Source of the DNA: Desulfoferula sp040751985 | Lineage (GTDB): Bacteria > Desulfobacterota > Desulfarculia > Desulfarculales > Desulfarculaceae | Direction: 5' to 3' | Assembly: GCA_040751985.1 (NCBI GenBank) | Contig: JBFMFU010000085.1 | Span: forward strand, 3,824-67,823 | DNA length: 64,000 bases | In this document: in pieces, positions 16,340 through 26,486 of the stretch | How positions within the stretch are numbered: position 1 is the first letter of the stretch | Layout: every line of letters starts with the position of its first letter | Position numbers and translations under genes: made by a program | Notes under the pieces: generated by a model | Databases searched by the model: none | What the model was told of the DNA's origin: nothing | What the model saw: the letters and a program-made list of their open reading frames with translations, nothing else

Positions 16340-16426
16340 GCGAATTTTCTTGCTAAGAATTATAAATATAATTAAAATAATGATTAAATAAATTTAGGAG
16401 AAGTCTGTTTTGGACGAACACAAGGC
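16340..16426 (+). promoter_or_regulatory. A+T-rich leader upstream of the GntR-led operon
   Basis: Strongly A+T-rich block in GC-rich surroundings, containing the inverted repeat TTCTT-GCT-AAGAA at 16347-16359 and a TTTAGGAGAAG stretch at 16394-16404. It is presumably the promoter and autoregulatory site for the nine-gene operon ending at 26381. A related TTTCT-A-AGAAA palindrome precedes the paralogous gntR gene (27300-27310). Confidence 0.45.
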
Positions 16427-17125
16427 ATGAAACCGACGACGGGCAAAGGCAAGACACCAGCGGCCAAGCGCGGCCTGGCCAGCGAAGAGGTTTACCTCAA
16501 GATAAAAAACATGATCTACCTAAACCACCTGGCGCCGGGGCAGAAGATCATCTACAGCGACCTGGGCCAGAGGCTCAATATCAGCATCACGCCGGTGATC
16601 CAGGCCCTCAACCGCCTGGAGGCCAGCGGTTTCGTCTCCTACATACCTAACAAGGGCTACTTCGTGGGCGAGATAACCGAGGCCGAGGCGGTGGACCTCT
16701 ACGAGGCCCGCGAGGCCTTGGAGCTGTACATCATCCCGGGCATCATCCAGAACATTGACAAGCGGACCATCGACCAGATACGGGCCTCGTTCAAGCAGAA
16801 CGGCGGCCAGGACCAGGGTTCGCCCAGCCGCAGGTTCATCCTGGTGGATGCCCAGTTCCACCTCAGGCTGGCCGAGTTCGGGGGCAACGAGGTCATCACC
16901 CGCATGCTGCGGGATGTCTTTGAAAAGCTGTACCTGAAGTATCGGCCGGAGTACCTGGAGGCTCCTCGGACCAAGGAGGTTGCCGCCGAGCATCGCGCCA
17001 TCCTGGACGCCCTGCGCGGCCGCGACGCCCAGAAGGCCGCCGCCGCGGTGCGCAGCCATATCGCGCGCAGCAAGCAACGGGTGACCCGGCTGCTGCGCCT
17101 GCACCAGGAGGGCGGCCCCCTGTAG
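16427..17125 (+). CDS. GntR-family (FCD subfamily) transcriptional regulator, copy 1
   Basis: 232-residue regulator heading the catabolic operon. The winged HTH spans about 20-90 (YLKIKNMIYLNHLAPGQKI, LGQRLNISITPVIQALNRLE, SYIPNKGYFV). It is followed by the all-helical FCD ligand domain. Likely metal/ligand-binding positions are Asp and His in LVDAQFHLRLAEF, His in AEHRAIL and His in VRSHIAR. The paralog at 26487-27203 on the other strand is highly similar in both domains. The gene is 58 bases before an enoyl-CoA hydratase gene. Effectors for FCD proteins are typically organic acids or CoA intermediates, which would fit self-regulation of this pathway. Confidence 0.9.
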   Translation: MKPTTGKGKTPAAKRGLASEEVYLKIKNMIYLNHLAPGQKIIYSDLGQRLNISITPVIQALNRLEASGFVSYIPNKGYFVGEITEAEAVDLYEAREALELYIIPGIIQNIDKRTIDQIRASFKQNGGQDQGSPSRRFILVDAQFHLRLAEFGGNEVITRMLRDVFEKLYLKYRPEYLEAPRTKEVAAEHRAILDALRGRDAQKAAAAVRSHIARSKQRVTRLLRLHQEGGPL

Positions 17126-17183
17126 GCCGCGGCGATAAGCCCCGCGCCGCGGGCAGAACGGGCCATCAACAAAGGCTTAGAGC

Positions 17184-17969
17184 ATGGGATACGAACATGT
17201 AATCTACAAGGTGCAGGGCGGCATCGGCCATCTGGTCATCAACCGCCCCCAGGCGCGCAACGCCCTGAACCGGGCCGCCCGCCTGGAGATGGCCGCGGTG
17301 CTGGAGCAGGTGAGGCAAGACCCAGCGGTCAAGGTGCTGGTGCTCTCCGGGGCCGGCGGCAAGGCCTTCGCCGCTGGCTCGGATGTCAAGGAGCTGAGCC
17401 AATACGACGCCCTGGCCATGGAGCAGTTCATGGATACCCTTGCCCAGGGCTTCTACACCCGCTTCGAGGAGCTGGACCGGCCGGTGATCGCCATGATCGA
17501 CGGCCTCTGCCTGGGCGGAGGGTTGGAGCTGGCCCTGGCCTGTGACCTGCGCATCGCCTCGGACCGCTCCCAGCTCGGTCTGCCCGAGATACGCCTGGGC
17601 ATCATGCCCGGCGGCGGCGGCACCCAGCGCCTGCCCCGCCTGGTGGGCGTGGCCAAGGCCAAGGAGCTCATCTTCACCGGCGAGCTGCTCTCGGCCCAGG
17701 AGGCCGAGCGCCTGGGCATCCTCAACCGGGTCTATCCGGCCGAAGAGCTGGAGGCGCGAGTGATGGAGCTGGCCCAGAAGATCGCCGCCAAGAGCAGCCT
17801 GGCCCTCAAGTGGGCCAAGAAGGCCATCAATGCCTCCCATGAGTCGGGGCTGCGCATGGGCCTGGCCTACGAGGCCATGGTGGAGTGCCTGCTGTTCACC
17901 AGCCAGGACCGCCAGGAGGGGCTCAAGGCCTTGTTCGAAAAGAGGACGCCGGAGTTCAAGGGAAGATAA
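17184..17969 (+). CDS. Enoyl-CoA hydratase (crotonase family)
   Basis: 261-residue crotonase of normal length. The first oxyanion-hole region is AGGKAFAAGSDVKEL. The second is GLCLGGGLELALACDLRIAS, followed by LPEIRLGIMPGGGGTQRLPRL, which is the canonical active-site stretch with the Glu pair expected of true enoyl-CoA hydratases. It hydrates trans-2-enoyl-CoA to 3-hydroxyacyl-CoA, the second step of beta-oxidation. It is upstream of acyl-CoA dehydrogenase (40 bases) and in the same operon as 3-hydroxyacyl-CoA dehydrogenase and thiolase, so the operon carries all four beta-oxidation activities. Its active site is better preserved than that of the crotonase at 6998. Confidence 0.93.
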   Translation: MGYEHVIYKVQGGIGHLVINRPQARNALNRAARLEMAAVLEQVRQDPAVKVLVLSGAGGKAFAAGSDVKELSQYDALAMEQFMDTLAQGFYTRFEELDRPVIAMIDGLCLGGGLELALACDLRIASDRSQLGLPEIRLGIMPGGGGTQRLPRLVGVAKAKELIFTGELLSAQEAERLGILNRVYPAEELEARVMELAQKIAAKSSLALKWAKKAINASHESGLRMGLAYEAMVECLLFTSQDRQEGLKALFEKRTPEFKGR

Positions 17970-18009
17970 CCGGACCTGGATTCTGAACCAAGCAGGGATG
18001 GGGTTAGAG

Positions 18010-19161
18010 ATGTCTGTACTACACCAAGAGCTGACGGAAGAGCAGCGCATCTTCCTGGACATGATGACCGACTTCGCCGACAACGAGGTGGCGCCCTTGG
18101 CCGAGGAGGCCGAGGCCACGGGCAACACCCCGCGCCAGCTCTTCGAGCGCATGGGTGAGATGGGATTTTTGGGACCCCGCTACCCCGAGGAGCTGGGCGG
18201 CGGCGGCGGCGACAAGATCACCGAGTGCATCATGGTGGAGCAGCTGGGGCGCATCTGCTCCGGCTTCTGCGGAGCCGTGGTGGCCCATAGCGGCCTGGGC
18301 ACCATGCCCATCTACCTGCACGGCTCCGAGGAGCAGAAGGAGCGCTTCCTCAAGCCCGCCGTGCGCGGTCAGAAGATCGCCGCCTTCGGTCTGACCGAGC
18401 CCAACGTGGGCTCCGACGCCGCCTCCATCCAGACCCGGGCCCTGCGCGACGGCGACAGCTATGTCATCAACGGCACCAAGATGTTCATCACCAACGGCCC
18501 CATCTGCGACTACGTGATCGTGGCCGCCTACACCCAGCCGGAGAAGCGGGGCCTGGGCATTAACCTGTTCATCGTGGAAAAGGGCACCCCCGGCTTCACG
18601 GTGAGCAAGAAGCTGGAGAAGGTGGGCAACCACTCCGCCGAGACCGGCGAGCTGGTCTTCGAGGACTGTCGGGTACCGGCCGAGAATATGATCGGCGGCA
18701 AGGAGTGCGGCGGCTTCCAGCAGCTGGAGGACACCCTGATCTCTGGCCGCATCACTTACGGCGCGCGCTGCCTGGGCACTGCCCAGGCCTCCTACGACCT
18801 GACCCTGGACTACGCCCGGCAGCGGGTGCAGTTCGGCCGGCCCATCATCAACTTCCAGGTCAACAGCTTCCGCGTGGCCGAGATGGCCATGTACATTGAC
18901 ATCATGCGCTCCTACGTCTGGCGGGTGGCCCGGCTCTACGACGCCGGGGTTAACGTCAAGAAGGAGTCCTCCATGGTCAAGCTATTCTGTTCGGAGATTT
19001 TGCAGAAGATCACCGGCGACGCCATGCAGATCCACGGCGGCTACGGCTACATGTCCGAGTACGCCATCCAGCGGCACTGGCGCGACGGCCGCCTGTTCAC
19101 GGTGACCGAGGGCACCTCCGAGGTGCAGCACATGGTCATCGCCCGCGAACTGGGGTTTTAG
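18010..19161 (+). CDS. Acyl-CoA dehydrogenase
   Basis: FAD-dependent acyl-CoA dehydrogenase, 383 residues, with all class features: GLTEPNVGSDAAS flavin loop, FITNGPICDYVIV, DAMQIHGGYGYMSEY and the C-terminal RHWRDGRLFTVTEGTSEV segment. The catalytic Glu is in the standard short/medium-chain position (Glu367 of EGTSE). ATG 18010 is chosen because GGATGGGG lies just upstream; ATG 17998 would add four residues. It follows enoyl-CoA hydratase and precedes the carboxyltransferase by 6 bases. The substrate is probably a short or branched acyl-CoA produced in this pathway; no etfAB genes are in the window. Confidence 0.93.
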   Translation: MSVLHQELTEEQRIFLDMMTDFADNEVAPLAEEAEATGNTPRQLFERMGEMGFLGPRYPEELGGGGGDKITECIMVEQLGRICSGFCGAVVAHSGLGTMPIYLHGSEEQKERFLKPAVRGQKIAAFGLTEPNVGSDAASIQTRALRDGDSYVINGTKMFITNGPICDYVIVAAYTQPEKRGLGINLFIVEKGTPGFTVSKKLEKVGNHSAETGELVFEDCRVPAENMIGGKECGGFQQLEDTLISGRITYGARCLGTAQASYDLTLDYARQRVQFGRPIINFQVNSFRVAEMAMYIDIMRSYVWRVARLYDAGVNVKKESSMVKLFCSEILQKITGDAMQIHGGYGYMSEYAIQRHWRDGRLFTVTEGTSEVQHMVIARELGF

Positions 19162-19167
19162 CCAGCC

Positions 19168-20709
19168 ATGGACGAGCTGATCAAACAACTGCGCCAGAAG
19201 AGCGAGCAGGCCCGCCTGGGGGGCGGGGCCCAGGCCATCGCCAAGGAGCACGCCAAGGGCAAGCTCACCGCCCGGGAGCGCATTGAGGGGCTGTTCGACC
19301 CCGGCAGCTTCATCGAGGTGGGCCTCCTCACCGACCACACCTGCCACAACTTCGGCCTGGAGGAAAAATCCCTGCCCGGCGACGCGGTGGTGACCGGCTA
19401 CGGCCTGGTGGAGAATAGGCCGGTGTTCGCCTTCGCCCAGGACGCCACGGTCATGGGCGGGGCCCTGGGCGGCATGCACGCCCAGAAGATCTGCACCATC
19501 ATGGACCTGGCCATCAAGGCCGCGGCGCCCATCGTGGGGCTCAACGACTCGGCCGGGGCACGGGTGCAGGAGGGCGCCGACTCCCTGGCCGGCTACGGGC
19601 TCATCTTCAAGCGCAACGTGGAGGCCAGCGGCGTGGTGCCCCAGATATCGGCCATCATGGGCAACTGCGCCGGCGGGGCGGTGTATTCCCCGGCCATGAC
19701 CGACTTCATCTTCATGGTGCAGAAAAGCTCCTACATGTTCATCACCGGACCCAAGGTGATCAAGTCGGTCACCGGCGAGGAAGTGGACATGCAGACCCTG
19801 GGTGGGGCGCGCATCCACTCCAAGATATCGGGCAACTGCGACCTGGCCTGCGCCGACGACGCCGAGTGTCTGCACCAGATCCGCCGGCTGCTGTCTTTTC
19901 TGCCCAGCAACTGCGGCCAGCAGCCGCCCCACCGGCCCAGCGGCGCCTCCAACGACTTCGACTCCGAGATTCACCAGATCATCCCCGAGGACCGCAAGAA
20001 GTTCTTCGACGTGCGCCGGGTGATAGAGCGCCTGGTGGACCAGGGCGACTTCCTGGAGATCAAGCCCCAGTACGCCCCCAACGTGGTCTGCGGCCTGGGC
20101 CGGGTGGACGGCTACAGCGTGGGTCTGGTGGCCAACCAGTCGCGTTACCTGGGCGGGGCCCTGGACAGCGACGCCTCGGACAAGGCCTCGCGCTTCGTGC
20201 GCTTCTGCGACGCCTTCAACATTCCCCTGGTGAACCTGGTGGACGTGCCGGGCTATCTGCCGGGGGTCAAGCACGAGTACAGCGGCATCATCCGCCACGG
20301 CGCCAAGATGATCTACGCCTACGCCGAGGCCACGGTGCCCAAGATAACCATCATCCTGCGCAAGGCCTACGGCGGAGCCTACCAGGCCATGTGCAGCAAG
20401 CAGCTGGGCGCCGACCAGGTCTGGGCCTGGCCCTCGGCCGAGATCGCGGTCATGGGCGCCGAGGGGGCGGTGGACATCGTCTTCGCCAAGGAGGTGGCCG
20501 CCGCCGCCGACCCGGCCGCGGCCCGGCAGGCCCGCATAGAGGAGTACCGGGACAAGTTTACCAGCCCCTATTACACGGCCAAGCTGCTGCACGTGGACGC
20601 GGTGATCGAGCCCGGCAACACCCGGCCGCACTTGGTTCGGGCCTTGCAGGCCCTGCGCAACAAACGCGAGCAAAAGCCGGTGCGCCGGCACGGCAACATC
20701 CCGCTCTGA
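19168..20709 (+). CDS. Acyl-CoA carboxyltransferase (propionyl-CoA carboxylase beta-like)
   Basis: Biotin-dependent carboxyltransferase subunit, 513 residues, full family length. The N-terminal half has LTARERIEGLFDPGSFIE and the acyl-CoA-binding GNCAGGAVYSPAMTDF oxyanion region. The C-terminal half has NIPLVNLVDVPGYLPG, IIRHGAKMIYAYAEATVPK and RKAYGGAYQAMCSK, which form the carboxybiotin site. It moves CO2 between biotin and an acyl-CoA such as propionyl/methylmalonyl-CoA. No biotin carboxylase or biotin carrier gene is nearby, so partners come from elsewhere or it works as a decarboxylase/transcarboxylase component. It lies 22 bases before the B12 mutase small subunit, which points to a substituted malonyl-CoA as substrate. 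Confidence 0.92.
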   Translation: MDELIKQLRQKSEQARLGGGAQAIAKEHAKGKLTARERIEGLFDPGSFIEVGLLTDHTCHNFGLEEKSLPGDAVVTGYGLVENRPVFAFAQDATVMGGALGGMHAQKICTIMDLAIKAAAPIVGLNDSAGARVQEGADSLAGYGLIFKRNVEASGVVPQISAIMGNCAGGAVYSPAMTDFIFMVQKSSYMFITGPKVIKSVTGEEVDMQTLGGARIHSKISGNCDLACADDAECLHQIRRLLSFLPSNCGQQPPHRPSGASNDFDSEIHQIIPEDRKKFFDVRRVIERLVDQGDFLEIKPQYAPNVVCGLGRVDGYSVGLVANQSRYLGGALDSDASDKASRFVRFCDAFNIPLVNLVDVPGYLPGVKHEYSGIIRHGAKMIYAYAEATVPKITIILRKAYGGAYQAMCSKQLGADQVWAWPSAEIAVMGAEGAVDIVFAKEVAAAADPAAARQARIEEYRDKFTSPYYTAKLLHVDAVIEPGNTRPHLVRALQALRNKREQKPVRRHGNIPL

Positions 20710-20731
20710 GCATTCGGAAAGGGGGATAGAA

Positions 20732-21139
20732 TTGGCTGCGGCTGATCGACGTATAAGGGTCCTGGCGGCCAAACCCGGCCTGGACGGCCACGACCGGGGC
20801 ATCAAGGTGGTCTGCGCCGGGCTCAAGGACGCGGGCATGGAGGTGATCTACGCCGGCCTGCGCCAGACCCCGGAGGCCATCGTCAACACCGCCCTGCAGG
20901 AGGACGTGGACGTGATCGCCCTGAGCACTCTGTCCGGCGCGCACAACCAGCACCTGCCCCGGGTAGCCAGGCTGCTGCAGGAGAAGGGCGCCGGACACAT
21001 CCTGCTGATGGCCGGCGGGGTGGTGCCCAAGGAGGACCGCCTTATTCTGAAGAAGCAGGGCGTCAAGGAGATCTACGGGCCCGGCACCACCATGGAGGAG
21101 ATCACGGCCTTCATCCGGGCCAACGTGTCATTGTCCTGA
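20732..21139 (+). CDS. Methylmalonyl-CoA-mutase-type cobalamin-binding small subunit
   Basis: B12-binding domain as a separate 135-residue protein. The lower-ligand motif DGHDRG places the cobalt-coordinating His at residue 20, and SGAHNQHLPR and GGVVPKED form the rest of the flavodoxin-like cobalamin site. The start is TTG 20732 with GGGGGAT just upstream. It pairs with the large catalytic subunit 22 bases downstream to make a split mutase, the arrangement seen in archaeal and many anaerobic mutases. The complex interconverts succinyl-type and methylmalonyl-type CoA esters by radical carbon-skeleton rearrangement. Confidence 0.93.
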   Translation: MAAADRRIRVLAAKPGLDGHDRGIKVVCAGLKDAGMEVIYAGLRQTPEAIVNTALQEDVDVIALSTLSGAHNQHLPRVARLLQEKGAGHILLMAGGVVPKEDRLILKKQGVKEIYGPGTTMEEITAFIRANVSLS

Positions 21140-21161
21140 GAAGCACAACGGGATAGCGGTT

Positions 21162-22811
<1,650 letters not shown>

Positions 22812-22861
22812 GGCGGGGCGGGGCTGCCCCCAGCCCCGTCGCCAGCAGGAGGAAGCGATTC

Positions 22862-24274
22862 ATGGCGGGCATCATTTCGGCTGCGGCCCATATCCCCTAT
22901 CTCAAAATGGAGCGCAAGGTCATCGGCGGCGCCTGGGAGCGGGGCTCGCTGCCCGGCTGCCGCAGCGTGGCCGGCAGCGACGAGGACTCCCTGACCATGG
23001 CCGCCGAGGCCGCTACGGCCTGCCTGGGCCAGACCGACCGCGGCAGCCTGGACGGGGTCTTCTTTGCCTCCACCACCGCGCCCTACCGCGAAAAGCAGAG
23101 CGCCAGCCTGCTGGCCACGGTTTTGGACCTGCGGGTGGAAGTGCAGACGGTGGACTTCGGCAATTCCCTGCGCTCGGGCCTGAGCGCCCTGCGCCTGGCC
23201 CTGGACTCGGTGGCCGGCGGCGCGGCCGGCTCGCTGCTGGTGACCAGCGGCGAGCAGCGCCTGGGCTTCCCGCGCTCGGATCAGGAGCAGCTCTTCGGCG
23301 ACGCCGGGGCCGCGGTGCTGGTGGGCGGGGACCAGGCGTCGGTGGCCTACCTGGGCGGCTTCCGGGTGAGCGACGAGATCACCGATGTCTGGCGCATGGA
23401 GCAGGACCGCTACGTGCGCACCTGGGAGGGCCGCTTCGTCTCCGGCGAGGGCTACCTGGCGGTCATGACCAAGGCCGTCAAGGGACTCTTGGCCAAGCTG
23501 GGGCTCAAGCCGGGCGACATAGCCAAGGCCGTTATCCCGGCGCCCGAGGCCCGCGCCCTGCAGGACCTGCTCAAGAAGACCGGCCTCACCGGCGAGGGCC
23601 AGGCCGCCCAACCCCTGCTGGACCAGGTGGGCTTCTGTGGCGCGGCCCAGCCCCTGCTCATGCTGGCCGCGGCCCTGGAGCAGGCCCAGCCCGGCCAGAA
23701 AATTCTCCTGGCCGCCTACGGCGACGGCGCCGAGGCCCTGCTGTTCGAGGTGCGGGGCGCGGTGGCCAAGCCGGCCAGCGACCTGGCCGGGCAGTTGGCC
23801 AACCGGCGGGCGCTGAACTCCTACGCCCGCTTCCTGAGCTTCCGGGACACCGTGGAGCCGCTGCCCGGCGAGCCCTTCCGCCTGGTGCCCTCGGCCACCG
23901 TGACCTGGCGCGAGCGCGACTCCCTGCTGCGCTGCCAGGGCAGCAAGTGCCGGGTCTGCGGCACCGTGGCCTATCCCATCCAGCGCGTCTGCGACCACTG
24001 CCGCAGCATAGATCAATTCGACACCGTGCGCCTGAGCGGCCTGAGCGGCGAGGTCTTCACCTTCAGCCGGGACAACCTGGCCGGCCGCTCCGACGACCCG
24101 GTGGTGGTGCAGACCGTGGTGCAGATGGAAAACGGGGCCCGCTTCTACGGCCTGATGACCGACTGCGACCCCAGCCAGGTGGATCTGGGCCTGCCGGTGC
24201 GGCTCACTCTGCGCCGCTTCCACGACCTGGGGGGGTTCCACAACTACTTCTGGAAATGCCGGCCGGTCAGGTAA
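22862..24274 (+). CDS. HMG-CoA-synthase-like protein fused to a DUF35 Zn-ribbon/OB-fold domain
   Basis: 470-residue two-part protein. Residues 1 to about 330 match the thiolase-fold HMG-CoA synthase/KAS III group. Residues 355-470 are a DUF35 acyl-CoA-binding domain with zinc-ribbon cysteines C363, C366, C377, C380, followed by an OB fold. At the place where the catalytic Cys should lie, the sequence reads DFGNSLRSGLSAL (98-110) with no Cys, and the expected catalytic His region reads VIPAPEARAL. The synthase half is therefore probably not catalytic by the normal chemistry. It is 13 bases before a thiolase that keeps its active site. In archaea, thiolase, HMG-CoA synthase and DUF35 proteins form a complex, so this may be a scaffold for that thiolase (inference). 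Confidence 0.82.
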   Translation: MAGIISAAAHIPYLKMERKVIGGAWERGSLPGCRSVAGSDEDSLTMAAEAATACLGQTDRGSLDGVFFASTTAPYREKQSASLLATVLDLRVEVQTVDFGNSLRSGLSALRLALDSVAGGAAGSLLVTSGEQRLGFPRSDQEQLFGDAGAAVLVGGDQASVAYLGGFRVSDEITDVWRMEQDRYVRTWEGRFVSGEGYLAVMTKAVKGLLAKLGLKPGDIAKAVIPAPEARALQDLLKKTGLTGEGQAAQPLLDQVGFCGAAQPLLMLAAALEQAQPGQKILLAAYGDGAEALLFEVRGAVAKPASDLAGQLANRRALNSYARFLSFRDTVEPLPGEPFRLVPSATVTWRERDSLLRCQGSKCRVCGTVAYPIQRVCDHCRSIDQFDTVRLSGLSGEVFTFSRDNLAGRSDDPVVVQTVVQMENGARFYGLMTDCDPSQVDLGLPVRLTLRRFHDLGGFHNYFWKCRPVR

Positions 24275-24287
24275 CGGGGAGATAATC

Positions 24288-25475
24288 ATGGGAAGCATAA
24301 AGGATAAAGTTGCCATCATCGGCATGGGCTGCAGCCAGTTCGGCGAGCGTTGGGACGCCGGCACCAGCGACCTGGCCATCGAGGCGGCCGGCGAGGCCTT
24401 CGCCGACGCCGGGGTGGGGCCCCAGGACATAGAGGCCTGCTACTTCAGCACGGTCTACGCACCCATGGGCGGCGTGGGCGGCACCATCGCCGCCGACGCC
24501 TTGAAGCTGCGCGACATACCAATCATCCGCAACGAGAACTGGTGCACCAGCGGGCACATCGCCCTGTTCGAGGCCTGCCTGGCCGTGGCCAGCGGCATGT
24601 ACGACGTGGTCATGGCCCTGGGCGTGGAGAAGCTCAAGGACACCGGCTACCCCGGCCTGGGCATGGGCCGCGGCATGAACCCGGTGCTGGAGGCGCGGCG
24701 CACCGCGCCCGGCTCCTTCGCCCTCATCGCCAAGCGCTACTTCCAGGCCAACGGCCTGAGCGACAAGGAGGGCAAGGAGCTGATCGGCCGCATCGCGGTG
24801 AAGAACCACGACAACGGCAGCCTCACCCCCAAGGCCCATTTCCACAACAAGGTGACCCTGGACAAGGTGGTGGCCGCCCCGCTGATCGCCTGGCCTCTGG
24901 GCCTGTTCGACTGCTGCGGCAACAGCGACGGCGCCGCCTGCGCCATCATCACCCGCGCCGACCTAGCTAAGAGCTTCCGCGACGACCCCATCTACATCAA
25001 GGGCATGGGCGTGGCCATGGACTCCAGCATGCCCCACCTGCGGCCCGGCTTCGACTGGATCCACTTCGGAGCCCTGATGAACTCCTCGCGCCAGGCCTAC
25101 GCTATGGCCGGCATCACCAACCCGCGCGAGGAGCTGGACGTGGCCGAGGTGCACGACTGCTTCACCATCACCGAGCTGGCCATCTACGAAAACTTCGGCT
25201 TCAGCCCCGAGGGCGGCGCCCGGGCGGACATCGAGGCGGGCTTCTTCGAGCGCGGGGGCAAGCTGCCGGTGAACATCGACGGCGGCCTCAAGTGCTTCGG
25301 CCACCCCATCGGCGCCAGTGGCCTGCGCATGACTTATGAGATATACAAGCAGCTGCAACAAAAGGTGGACAACCCGGCCCGGCAGGTCAAGAATCCGCGC
25401 CTGGGGCTGTCGCACACCTTCGGCGGCCCGCCCCAGATCAGCGCGGTGGCCATCCTGGGCAATGAACGCGGTTAG
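24288..25475 (+). CDS. Thiolase (SCP-x/acetyl-CoA acetyltransferase type) with intact catalytic residues
   Basis: 395-residue thiolase cleaving a 3-oxoacyl-CoA with CoA to acetyl-CoA and a shortened acyl-CoA. The nucleophile is Cys86 (NENWCTSGH), the first His is H289 in EVHDCFT, and the second Cys/His pair is C336/H339 in GGLKCFGHPIGASG, so the full set is present. It belongs to the SCP-x branch rather than the classical FadA branch (NHFHNK-type and HDCFTITE segments). It is coupled to the HMGS-like/DUF35 fusion upstream, likely its structural partner. It is followed 33 bases later by 3-hydroxyacyl-CoA dehydrogenase, which makes its substrate. Confidence 0.92.
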   Translation: MGSIKDKVAIIGMGCSQFGERWDAGTSDLAIEAAGEAFADAGVGPQDIEACYFSTVYAPMGGVGGTIAADALKLRDIPIIRNENWCTSGHIALFEACLAVASGMYDVVMALGVEKLKDTGYPGLGMGRGMNPVLEARRTAPGSFALIAKRYFQANGLSDKEGKELIGRIAVKNHDNGSLTPKAHFHNKVTLDKVVAAPLIAWPLGLFDCCGNSDGAACAIITRADLAKSFRDDPIYIKGMGVAMDSSMPHLRPGFDWIHFGALMNSSRQAYAMAGITNPREELDVAEVHDCFTITELAIYENFGFSPEGGARADIEAGFFERGGKLPVNIDGGLKCFGHPIGASGLRMTYEIYKQLQQKVDNPARQVKNPRLGLSHTFGGPPQISAVAILGNERG

Positions 25476-25508
25476 GTGAACATCGGAAAAGCGGAGGAGG
25501 CTTTCGTC

Positions 25509-26381
25509 ATGCAGATAAAAAAGGTCATGGTAGTGGGCTGCGGTACCATGGGCTCGGGCATCGTGCAGGTCTGCGCCCAGCGCGGGCTGCCGGTGGTGAT
25601 GAGCGACGTGTCCCAGCCAATGCTGGATAAGGCGATGAAGACCATCGCCTGGTCCGTGGGCAAACTGGCCGAGAAGGGCAAGCTGGCCGGCACGCCCCAG
25701 GAGGTGATGGACCGCATAACCGTGGCCTCGGACCTGCAAGAGGGCGCGGACGCCGACCTGATCATCGAGGCGGTGTTCGAGGATTTGGCGGTCAAGAAGG
25801 AGCTCTTCGCCCGCCTGGAGGCGGTGGTGCCCGAGACCACCCTGCTGGCCTCCAACACCTCGGCCATTCCCATCAGCGCCATCGGCGGCGCCCTCAAGAA
25901 GCCGCAGCGCATGCTGGGCCTGCACTTCTTCAACCCGGTGCCCATGCTGGACGCGGTGGAGGTGATCAAGGGCATCTCCACCAGCGAGGAGACCATGGTG
26001 GCGGGCGTGGAGTTCATCCGCTTCCTGGGCAAGCAGCCCATCCGGGTGGACAGCGACATCGCCGGCTTCATCCTTAACCGCTGCAACATGCTCACCAACA
26101 TGGAGGCCTACCGCCTGGTGGAGATGAAGGTGGCCACGCCCGAGGACATCGACACCGGCTTCCGGTTGGCCTTCGGCCGCAAGATGGGGCCCCTGGAGAC
26201 CTCGGACCTGGTGGGCCTGGACGTGCAGCTCATGGCCTACACCAACGTGTACAACGAGGAGAAGGACCCGCGCTTCTACCCGCCCTCCATCCTGCGCCGC
26301 AAGGTGGAGGCCGGCCACCTGGGCCGCAAGACCGGCAAGGGCTGGTACGAGTACAACCCGGACGGCACGCGCAAGAAGTAG
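25509..26381 (+). CDS. 3-hydroxyacyl-CoA dehydrogenase
   Basis: NAD(P)-dependent 3-hydroxyacyl-CoA dehydrogenase, 290 residues, of the short PaaH/Hbd type. The Rossmann motif GCGTMGSG is at 10-17, with an acidic ADLIIEAVFED patch and SNTSAIPIS. The catalytic His is in GLHFFNPVPML with the following Glu in DAVEVIKG. The C-terminal domain has a typical LGRKTGKGWYEY end. ATG 25509 is preferred over GTG 25476, because GGAGGAGG lies eight bases upstream. It is last in the forward operon; a strong terminator follows at 26437. Confidence 0.94.
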   Translation: MQIKKVMVVGCGTMGSGIVQVCAQRGLPVVMSDVSQPMLDKAMKTIAWSVGKLAEKGKLAGTPQEVMDRITVASDLQEGADADLIIEAVFEDLAVKKELFARLEAVVPETTLLASNTSAIPISAIGGALKKPQRMLGLHFFNPVPMLDAVEVIKGISTSEETMVAGVEFIRFLGKQPIRVDSDIAGFILNRCNMLTNMEAYRLVEMKVATPEDIDTGFRLAFGRKMGPLETSDLVGLDVQLMAYTNVYNEEKDPRFYPPSILRRKVEAGHLGRKTGKGWYEYNPDGTRKK

Positions 26382-26436
26382 CGGCATTCGGGGATAGAAA
26401 ACCGGCCTCCCGCTGGAGACCGGTGCTGAAAATGAC

Positions 26437-26469
26437 ACGGGCGGGGCCACCAGGTCCCGCCCGTTTTTT
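26437..26469 (+). terminator. Rho-independent terminator of the forward catabolic operon
   Basis: Perfect 9-bp stem ACGGGCGGG/CCCGCCCGT with a 10-base loop and a run of six Ts, 55 bases after the last stop. It sits between convergent genes and has no U-run in the other direction, so it serves the forward strand only. Confidence 0.88.
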
Positions 26470-26486
26470 GCGGCCGCAGAGGCCGG

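Noticed and set aside
18982..20838. 618-codon reverse open frame opposite the carboxyltransferase
   Set aside because: Shadow frame caused by high GC at third positions; composition unlike a protein.
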